In this document: positions 6,663-11,062 of the stretch, piece by piece
Position numbering within the stretch: position 1 is the first letter of the stretch
How the letters are laid out: every line of letters begins with the position of its first letter
Assembly: GCA_035500775.1 (NCBI GenBank)
Contig: DATJWY010000011.1
Span: 1-11,062, forward strand
Direction: 5' to 3'
Source: DATJWY01 sp035500775
GTDB lineage: Bacteria; Pseudomonadota; Alphaproteobacteria; Acetobacterales; Acetobacteraceae
Length of the DNA stretch: 11,062 bases
Program-made: the position numbers and the translations under genes
The notes under the pieces: generated by a model
What the model saw: only the letters and a program-made list of their open reading frames with translations
Database searches by the model: none
What the model was told of the DNA's origin: nothing

Positions 6663-7051
6663 TGCGCCTGCTTCTCGATACGCATCTGCTGCTATGGGCT
6701 CTGGCGGCACCAGAGCGGCTTGATGCCGCGACCCGCGCCGCGCTGGAGGATCCCGAGAACGAGGTACTGTTCAGCGCCGCCAGCATTTGGGAGATCGCCA
6801 TCAAATCCAGCCTCGGCCGCCCGGACTTTGTCTTCCGGCCGCAGGACATCCTGCAGGCCGCGCAGGAGACCGGCTTTGTCGAGTTGCCGGTGCGGGCGCA
6901 GGCGACGACGCGCGTGGCTGATCTGCCACCGCACCATCGTGATCCCTTCGACCGGTTGCTTATCGCCCAGGCCATCTCGGAACCGGTGCGGCTCTACACC
7001 GCCGATCCCCTGCTGGCGCCGTACTCCGAACTGGTGACCCTGGTGACGTAG
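6662..7051 (+). CDS. VapC-type PIN-domain ribonuclease toxin
   Basis: This 129-aa protein has the PIN fold of the Sll0205-like VapC group, which pairs with Phd-type antitoxins. LLLDTHLLLWAL places the first catalytic acid at D6, SAASIWEIAIKSSLG gives E44, HHRDPFDRLLIAQA gives D94/D97 and LYTADPLL gives D115. All metal-binding acids of a PIN nuclease are therefore present, so the toxin looks active. The family cleaves tRNA or rRNA; the target here is unknown. Its ATG overlaps the antitoxin stop, so the two are translated as a pair. On this plasmid it probably acts as an addiction module. Confidence 0.92.
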   Translation: MRLLLDTHLLLWALAAPERLDAATRAALEDPENEVLFSAASIWEIAIKSSLGRPDFVFRPQDILQAAQETGFVELPVRAQATTRVADLPPHHRDPFDRLLIAQAISEPVRLYTADPLLAPYSELVTLVT

Positions 7052-7268
7052 CCGCCTGGATATCGACATTCGGATCAAAACCCGGTTGTGCCCCCGAGTG
7101 GGGAGGGGGCTGTGGGTCTCTGGCGAGGCCTGGTCGCAGCGCGGGGTGGCCACACGCGATAAGGGCGTTATCGCGTCTGATCGTCCGACGGCACAATCGA
7201 GATCGACGCCGCGGTGGCGCAGGGCTGGCAAGGCGCGCCGTTGCGGCGCTGGCGCCGCCCGCTGGCCC
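7052..7268. other. Convergent intergenic region between two TA modules
   Basis: This 217-bp gap separates the plus-strand vapC gene from the minus-strand mazF-type gene. It contains a GC-rich hairpin, GCCCCC (7090-7095) with GGGGGC (7105-7110), which might end transcription but has no T-run, and a sharp 9-bp-arm palindrome (7154-7176) listed separately. No reading frame here looks like a real gene. Confidence 0.45.
7154..7176. repeat. Perfect 9-bp-arm inverted repeat
   Basis: ACGCGATAA (7154-7162) and TTATCGCGT (7168-7176) are exact inverse copies around the 5-bp centre GGGCG. The inner ATAA/TTAT borders recall Xer recombination sites such as dif, but those have a centre of about 6 bp and less symmetric arms. 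A protein-binding site or recombination site is possible; no T-run follows, so a terminator is unlikely. Confidence 0.45.
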
Positions 7269-7646
7269 TTATCGCTCGAGGCCAACGGCAAGCGCGATCT
7301 GGCGGCGGATGGTGGTGAGTTGCTCCGACGTGATGCGCGAAGCTGTCAGGCGCAGGCGCGCCTTCGAGGTCGTCGCCACCAGGTGCGACACCGCCCAGCA
7401 GGGCTTGCTGCAGCCATTCTCCGCGGTGGGCACAATGGCGACTGACAGGTCCGGGATGGCAAGCGCGGCGTCGTCAGTCAGTGGCACCAGGATCGCATTG
7501 GGGTAAGCGGGCGCGAACAGCCCGTCATCCTCCACCACCACCGCCGGCCGGCGTTTGTTCGGCTCTTTGGGCAGAGCATCGCCGCGCCAGTCGGCCAGCA
7601 CGATTTGCCCGGCCTGCAGAGCGAGCGGCGCCTCGTCAGCCGGCAT
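7269..7646 (-). CDS. MazF/PemK-family toxin of a second MazF-type module
   Basis: This 125-aa protein includes LQAGQIVLADWRGD, RRPAVVVEDDGLF, YPNAILVPLTDD and SRITSEQLTTIRRQIALAVGL. These are the strand-loop-strand core and the final helix of a PemK/MazF endoribonuclease variant in which the N-terminal strand reads GQIVLADWRGD. It is likely an mRNA interferase. I start it at the ATG at 7646 (MPADEAPL) because the frame further upstream runs through the antitoxin gene and looks non-coding; GGGGGA lies about 12 bp before it. It overlaps the upstream antitoxin by 11 bp. It is clearly different in sequence from the MazF-type protein at 107-430, so the two are not a recent duplication. Confidence 0.88.
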   Translation of the reverse strand: MPADEAPLALQAGQIVLADWRGDALPKEPNKRRPAVVVEDDGLFAPAYPNAILVPLTDDAALAIPDLSVAIVPTAENGCSKPCWAVSHLVATTSKARLRLTASRITSEQLTTIRRQIALAVGLER

Positions 7647-7878
7647 CGGCGCGCGGCGTCCCCCACCCTTCGTAGAACGCCTTGCCTTCTGGTGAGGCGG
7701 CGACATGGCTGCCGACATCCGCGCTGGCCTGGCGGATACGGGCCCGCCGCGCCTCGCGGGCGGCCGCGGTCGCGAGATCGCGCAGCAAGGTCGCCAGACC
7801 GATCCCCCGCGCCCGGGCCTGTGCTTCCAGTTCGTCACGCACGTCATCGTCCAGCCGGATCGAGATGGGCATGCCCAT
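7636..7878 (-). CDS. Ribbon-helix-helix antitoxin
   Basis: This 80-aa protein begins MGMPISIRLDDDVRDELEAQARARGIGLATLLRDL, a ribbon-helix-helix DNA-binding domain: the beta strand PISIRLDDD, helix VRDELEAQARARG, then the second helix. The C-terminal part, including VGSHVAASPEGKAFYEGWGTP, is the toxin-binding tail. It precedes and overlaps the mazF-type gene by 11 bp, as usual for a TA operon. A palindrome with 6-bp arms at 7909-7924 lies about 30 bp upstream of its start and is the likely autoregulatory operator. Codons for SPEGKAF contain a 15/16 match to the replication iterons of this plasmid (7682-7697), an oddity discussed in the findings. Confidence 0.85.
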   Translation of the reverse strand: MGMPISIRLDDDVRDELEAQARARGIGLATLLRDLATAAAREARRARIRQASADVGSHVAASPEGKAFYEGWGTPRADAG

Positions 7879-7908
7879 GATGGCGCACCATTTGTAGCGG
7901 CCTTATAA

Positions 7909-7924
7909 ACTACATCAATGTAGT
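7909..7924. promoter_or_regulatory. Probable operator/promoter of the RHH-MazF module
   Basis: ACTACATCAATGTAGT has perfect 6-bp inverted arms (ACTACA / TGTAGT) around TCAA. On the minus strand it includes TTGATG, a passable -35 box, followed after 16 bp by TACAAA as a weak -10. The palindrome would thus cover the promoter of the antitoxin gene, the usual site of RHH autorepression. Confidence 0.5.
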
Positions 7925-8111
7925 GTTTTCTGGCAAGCCTCCCCAGCATAGGCCTGTGATGTCGGAACTGACCGCCCCGGGCAATGGCGCCGTCAGGTTG
8001 ACTGGCTATGGCCGCGACAATGCACGTGGTGAGGCTGGGAACCCGGACGGCTATACCCGGGCGGTAACACTCCCTCTTATCGCGCATGATACGAACCGCG
8101 CCGCCCCTCCC

Positions 8112-8133
8112 CCGCGATCATTGCAAATCGCGG
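8112..8133. repeat. Small hairpin in the origin region
   Basis: CCGCGAT (8112-8118) and ATCGCGG (8127-8133) are exact inverse copies around an 8-bp loop. It lies just outside the left arm of the larger inverted repeat. It may be a protein site or a transcript hairpin. Confidence 0.35.
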
Positions 8134-8139
8134 CCGCAA

Positions 8140-8295
8140 CTGTGGACTTTACCGGGGGTGTCGGGACTAGCGGAAGCTTGTTACGCCAAATGCGGATCAA
8201 GTACGTTTTGCGTTCAATATAAATCTATTACAAATAACCATAGGGGCTTCACCAGGGCTCGCATCAAGCAAATAGCCCCCCGGCAAAGTCCACAG
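8140..8295. repeat. 19-bp inverted repeat flanking an A+T-rich core
   Basis: The left arm CTGTGGACTTTACCGGGGG (8140-8158) matches the reverse complement of the right arm (8277-8295) at 18 of 19 positions. The 118 bp between them include the most A+T-rich stretch nearby (about 8205-8245, with AATATAAATCTATTACAAAT). This may be an origin element, a site for a dimeric regulator, or the ends of a small relic element. No transposase lies between the arms. Confidence 0.55.
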
Positions 8296-8339
8296 CGACA
8301 CGACGCGGCATCCCGGATGCCCGCTGGACCGAGTCGGTC

Positions 8340-8529
8340 GTGCCTTCTGGTGAGGGCCCTCAGAAATGCCCACAGGGCTGGCGTGCCTTCTGGTGAGGCG
8401 AGTGTGCCTTTTGGTGAGGAGGCGACACGATATATCAATGGGTTACGGACTTATCCCGTGCCTTTTGGTGAGCAAACTAATAGAGATTACTAATATCCTC
8501 TTCGAAATAGCTTCCTCACCAAAAGGCAC
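8340..8529. repeat. Five 16-bp iterons upstream of repA
   Basis: The consensus GTGCCTTYTGGTGAGG occurs in plus orientation at 8340-8355, 8383-8398, 8404-8419 and 8458-8473 (last base C), and in minus orientation at 8514-8529. The first two copies carry TTCT and the others TTTT in the middle. Placement next to a RepA_C-type initiator indicates that these are Rep-binding sites used for initiation, copy control and repA autoregulation. Spacing is irregular: 43, 21 and 54 bp between starts of the plus copies. The inverted fifth copy, closest to repA, is well placed to act as an autoregulatory operator. Confidence 0.85.
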
Positions 8530-8549
8530 GGCGACAAAGAGCCCCCCCA

Positions 8550-9512
8550 ATGGCAATGTCGGCGCCCATGAAAGGGACGCCCATGGGAACCGTGCATAGC
8601 CTGTTGGAGGCACAGGGGAAGCAAGCGGCACTAGAAGCAGGGCTCACCCGTGAGGTAGTCGAAGCGGCGGCCGCCTACCTCAGCGATGAAGACAGCGGTC
8701 TTGGCTTTGCTTTTGCTGGTTGGGCGCAAGCCGCCCTCCCCCATCGTCGCCTGCCGGATGATCAACCATGGCAGCTCATCTCCGAGCGCGTCACCCTCGT
8801 CATCGAACCAGGTCGCCGGCCGGTTGGTGGTGGGCGCTTGGAGCATGTTGGCGTTCCATTCGGCGCTCATGCCCGGCTCATCATGCTCTACCTGCAAACC
8901 CAGGCATTGAAGACGGATAGCCGTGAGGTCGAGCTGGGCGGCTCCCTGCGGCAATGGCTCACCCGCATGGGAGTACCCATTGGGGGCACGGCCGCGCGTT
9001 CCGTCCGCGACCAGGCCGAACGCATCAGCCGCTCACATCTCACGTTCCATTTCGGTCCGGAGGGGAACGTATCCGGGTTGGTCAATCAATCGATCGTTGA
9101 TCGAGCGATTTTTCTGGATGTTGGCGCGGAGCACCCACAGGGGCGTTTCAGCCTGGAGACGGCGAAACTCTCGGAGGGTTTTTTCGAGCAGCTCAAGAAG
9201 CACCCGATGCCGATCGAAGAAGCCGCGATCAGGACATTGGCCAATAACAGCGCTGCCATGGATTGCTATATCTGGTTGGCGTATCGCCTGCATTCGTTGT
9301 CAGGACCGAAACTGGTCACTTGGAAGGCCTTGAAAGCGCAGTTCGGCGTCTCGTATCGCGAGCTTTACCATTTCAAAAGCAAGTGGGTGTCTGCCCTAGA
9401 GCTCGCCTTGGCGGTTTACCCGGCAGCGCGCGTCGAAGTGATGGATCAGGGCGTGAAATTGTGGCCTTCACGCCCTCCTGTGTCCCAAAAGCTGATGGCG
9501 GTGAAGGGATAA
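8550..9512 (+). CDS. repA: Plasmid replication initiator, RepA_C family
   Basis: This protein of up to 320 aa should bind the iterons and open the origin. Typical segments of the plasmid RepA family (RepA_C) are seen: AYLSDEDSGLGFAFAGWAQAALPHRRLPDDQPWQ (about 43-77) with its LPHRRLPDD signature, VTLVIEPGRRP, GVPFGAHARLIMLYLQTQAL (about 100-120), REVELGGSLRQWLTRMGVPIGG, and a C-terminal winged-helix-like part including YIWLAYRLHSL and FGVSYRELYHFKSKW. The start is uncertain. ATG 8550, 8556, 8568 and 8583 are all in frame, and AAAGGGA six bases before 8583 makes that the best-supported start, giving 309 aa. Iterons lie on both sides of the gene, so repression of its own synthesis is likely. Confidence 0.9.
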   Translation: MAMSAPMKGTPMGTVHSLLEAQGKQAALEAGLTREVVEAAAAYLSDEDSGLGFAFAGWAQAALPHRRLPDDQPWQLISERVTLVIEPGRRPVGGGRLEHVGVPFGAHARLIMLYLQTQALKTDSREVELGGSLRQWLTRMGVPIGGTAARSVRDQAERISRSHLTFHFGPEGNVSGLVNQSIVDRAIFLDVGAEHPQGRFSLETAKLSEGFFEQLKKHPMPIEEAAIRTLANNSAAMDCYIWLAYRLHSLSGPKLVTWKALKAQFGVSYRELYHFKSKWVSALELALAVYPAARVEVMDQGVKLWPSRPPVSQKLMAVKG

Positions 9513-9518
9513 GGGCGC

Positions 9519-9561
9519 CCTCACCAAAAGGCACGGGCTCCTTCCCCTCACCAAAAGGCAC
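9519..9561 (-). repeat. Two iterons downstream of repA
   Basis: Two exact minus-orientation copies of the iteron with central TTTT lie at 9519-9534 and 9546-9561, seven bases after the repA stop and just before the convergent end of the parA-linked gene. Copies outside the main array could titrate or tether RepA (handcuffing), or form a second binding cluster. The 27-bp distance between their starts is shorter than most of the upstream spacings. Confidence 0.85.
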
Positions 9562-9564
9562 GGC

Positions 9565-10272
9565 CTAGCCGTCCTCCTCCTGCAGGAGGAGCTTGATCTC
9601 ATTGATGCGGCGCCGCATCCCCCAGAGTTCTTGAAGGGATTTCCGCCGCAGTCGCTCCAAGCGCTGCAGCTCAGCGCGCATCCTGGCTGGGACCAGGCCG
9701 CCCTGAGCGGGTGACTTATCGGCATTCACCTCCTTGCGGAACTCAATCAGCTTGTCCCGGCTGACATCGGGGCGCATCAAGCCGCGCTTCTCGGCGACCT
9801 CCCTTTGCCAAGGCGTCAGGAGCGCCATCTGGTAGGCTGCCCCATAGGACCCTGGCACCAGCTCGCGCTGTAAATGCCCATCATCAATGGCGCGAGCTAT
9901 CGCGCGGAACTGGCTGGCAACGGTATCGGAGAACGGGAACAAGCGACGAAAGCCCTGCTTGAGGCGATCCCGTTCTATCGGATCGAGTTCGCGCTCGACC
10001 TCGTTCAAGGCCCGGCCGATCTCGATGAAGGCATCCCTCGTTTGATTCCAGGCGACCGTAATATGCGTGCGGAGCTTCAGCAGCAGCTTGACCTTCCGCT
10101 GGTCCGAAAGCAGTTGCGTCCCTGCGAATACCTCCTGCAGCGTCGCCATGAGCGCTTCGTCAACCGTCATCAGGGCGGCAATATCCTGCTGCCGTTTGTC
10201 CGGTAGATTCTCTTCAGACAGATCGATATCCGCATCCACGTCACGTAATGCCCGCCGGCTGAGCCCCTTCAT
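9565..10272 (-). CDS. Putative partition partner of ParA (ParB-like role, family unrecognised)
   Basis: This 235-aa protein is translated immediately after parA, with an ATGA overlap and GAGG 7 bp upstream. I do not recognise a canonical ParB: there is no ParB/Srx nuclease-like motif such as GERR. It is highly charged and helical. A central part (about 70-160) includes AFIEIGRALNEVERELD and FPFSDTVASQFRAIARAIDDG, the latter compatible with a helix-turn-helix. The C-terminal third (MRAELQRLERLRRKSLQELWGMRRRINEIKLLLQEEDG) has the heptad look of a coiled coil. Coupling to parA suggests that it is the centromere-binding adaptor of the partition system; it could instead be a replication or copy-control accessory. 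Its stop lies three bases after the last iteron. Confidence 0.6.
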   Translation of the reverse strand: MKGLSRRALRDVDADIDLSEENLPDKRQQDIAALMTVDEALMATLQEVFAGTQLLSDQRKVKLLLKLRTHITVAWNQTRDAFIEIGRALNEVERELDPIERDRLKQGFRRLFPFSDTVASQFRAIARAIDDGHLQRELVPGSYGAAYQMALLTPWQREVAEKRGLMRPDVSRDKLIEFRKEVNADKSPAQGGLVPARMRAELQRLERLRRKSLQELWGMRRRINEIKLLLQEEDG

Positions 10273-10967
10273 GGGGTCGCCTCAGCCGGGATATTGATCT
10301 TTGCCTCGCGCGCCACATAGGCCCATAGGGCGGCGAACGTCTCGCCCGCCTTCGGCTTCGCGAAGTCCATGATCGCCAGCCCCTTGCCGGCCGAAACGTG
10401 GATCTCCTCCAGAATGGGGATTTCCACCGGGCATAAAGGGCCCGCCTGAAGCAATTTGGTCCGGATAGTCTCGTATGACCGAACGCGGCGGTTGGCCTTG
10501 TTGAGCACGAAGCTCGCCGGAATGCCGGCATCCAGTATCGTTCGCATCCAAGGCGTGCAGCTATCGACATCGTCTTGTGTTGCGCCGGTCGGCACAAGAA
10601 TAAGATCGGCGGCTGAACATAGGCTCAAGGATGCTGAGTATTGGACCTCAATGCCGGGCGGCGTATCGATCACGAGAAGATCGTAACTAGGCGCCTGCTT
10701 TAGTGCCGATCGCCAGTCCGCGATAGGCACGGCCGACACCGGAACATTCACGCAGTCTGGATATGTCTGTCGCACGCGCTCACGCCGAGCGTGCCATTTG
10801 GCGAGCGTCTGCTGTGGGTCGAGATCGAGGCCCAAGACCCGAATGCCTTCTCGGGCAGCGCTGACCAAGAGATTGCGGCACAGACTGCTTTTGCCGACTC
10901 CCCCCTTGGGACTGGCGACCAGCACTATCCGTCCTGGTTCCGGGCGAGCCGTTTCCGCGTGCGGCAT
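10269..10967 (-). CDS. parA: ParA-family partition ATPase
   Basis: This 232-aa protein is a deviant Walker ATPase that moves plasmid copies along the nucleoid. The Walker A motif KGGVGKSS lies at residues 21-28, the A' motif LGLDLDPQQTL at 46-55, and Walker B LLVIDTPPG with D101. The ATPase fold begins almost at the N terminus, with no helix-turn-helix extension, so it is of the small ParA (type Ib or orphan-like) kind. Such ParAs usually leave operator binding to the partner protein. I prefer ATG 10967 (MPHAETARPEP) over ATG 11021, because GGAG sits 6 bp before it while the upstream ATG has no ribosome site. The downstream gene overlaps by 4 bp. A palindrome 65 bp upstream of the chosen start may control the operon. 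Confidence 0.9.
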   Translation of the reverse strand: MPHAETARPEPGRIVLVASPKGGVGKSSLCRNLLVSAAREGIRVLGLDLDPQQTLAKWHARRERVRQTYPDCVNVPVSAVPIADWRSALKQAPSYDLLVIDTPPGIEVQYSASLSLCSAADLILVPTGATQDDVDSCTPWMRTILDAGIPASFVLNKANRRVRSYETIRTKLLQAGPLCPVEIPILEEIHVSAGKGLAIMDFAKPKAGETFAALWAYVAREAKINIPAEATP

Positions 10968-11031
10968 CTTCGCTCCAAACGTGTCCTTACGTTTAGATTC
11001 ATATCGCTTCCCCCATCTCATTGGGAGTGAC

Positions 11032-11046
11032 TTTTCCGACGGAAAA
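11032..11046. promoter_or_regulatory. Palindrome upstream of parA
   Basis: TTTTCCGACGGAAAA has perfect 7-bp inverted arms around a single central base. It lies upstream of parA on the minus strand, close to the window edge. Small ParA systems often keep their centromere or operator just upstream of parA, so this may be one unit of such a site. I see no second copy in the window. Confidence 0.4.
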
Positions 11047-11062
11047 ATCTGCCGCTATCGTT

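Larger units (their letters stand above)
7925..8549. other. Origin-like non-coding region upstream of repA
   Basis: About 625 bp separate the RHH antitoxin operator from repA. Reading frames here do not look like proteins. From left to right it holds a GC-rich stretch (7925-8110), a short hairpin (8112-8133), a long imperfect inverted repeat (8140-8295) around an A+T-rich core at about 8205-8245, and five iterons between 8340 and 8529. Iterons plus an A+T-rich unwinding region next to a Rep gene are the signature of a plasmid origin. No convincing 9-bp DnaA box is present; the best matches reach only 6 of 9 (TGTGGACTT at 8141 and AAGTCCACA at 8286). Confidence 0.65.

Noticed and set aside
7090..7110. 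GC hairpin as intrinsic terminator after vapC
   Set aside because: A 6-bp stem exists but no T-run follows; kept only as a note in the intergenic entry.
7269..8087. 272-aa minus-strand open frame as one protein
   Set aside because: Its first half is the antitoxin gene read in the wrong frame. Only the part from 7646 onward is MazF-like, with its own ATG and Shine-Dalgarno-like sequence.
7923..8222. 99-aa plus-strand open frame in the origin region
   Set aside because: Low-complexity, no ribosome site, overlaps the inverted repeat and hairpin, and no recognisable protein pattern.
8340..8529. CRISPR array
   Set aside because: Repeats are only 16 bp, change orientation, have uneven spacing of 21-56 bp between starts, and lie next to repA; they are iterons.
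10791..10806. Iteron-like GTGCCATTTGGCGAGC inside parA
   Set aside because: Only 13 of 16 bases match the iteron and the stretch is conserved ParA coding sequence, so chance is adequate.

Overview
The window looks like part of a high-GC alphaproteobacterial plasmid. It carries an iteron-type replicon with a RepA_C-family initiator, a ParA partition ATPase with a coupled downstream protein, three type II toxin-antitoxin (TA) modules and a chaperone operon. The codon use, the RepA type and the style of the TA proteins resemble plasmids of Acetobacteraceae and related Rhodospirillales. That placement is inference from protein style; no marker gene in the window proves it.

Layout. Positions 1-430 hold the end of a MazE-type antitoxin and a complete MazF/PemK toxin. 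Positions 431-724 are mostly non-coding, with a 9-bp-arm inverted repeat and a doubtful 69-aa ORF. Positions 725-6247 form a tight plus-strand operon of five genes: a large TPR protein, a short J-domain protein, a GrpE-like nucleotide exchange factor, an Hsp70 and a small zinc-ribbon protein. Positions 6248-6419 are a leader with hairpins and a probable operator, followed by a Phd-VapC pair (6420-7051). A convergent RHH antitoxin-MazF pair lies on the minus strand (7269-7878). Positions 7879-8549 are an origin-like region with a near-perfect 19-bp inverted repeat around an A+T-rich core and five iterons. The repA gene (8550-9512) follows, then two more iterons, then parA and its coupled partner on the minus strand (9565-10967). 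A palindrome upstream of parA runs close to the window edge.

How it works together. RepA with the iterons should drive and limit replication, ParA and its partner should segregate copies, and the three TA modules should penalise plasmid loss. The cargo is the chaperone operon. It encodes an Hsp70, an exchange factor and a J-domain protein whose HPD tripeptide reads PPD, together with a TPR scaffold and a zinc-ribbon protein. This looks like a specialised Hsp70 machine rather than a copy of housekeeping dnaK-dnaJ-grpE, and it is the most interesting element of the window. Its clients and purpose cannot be read from the sequence.
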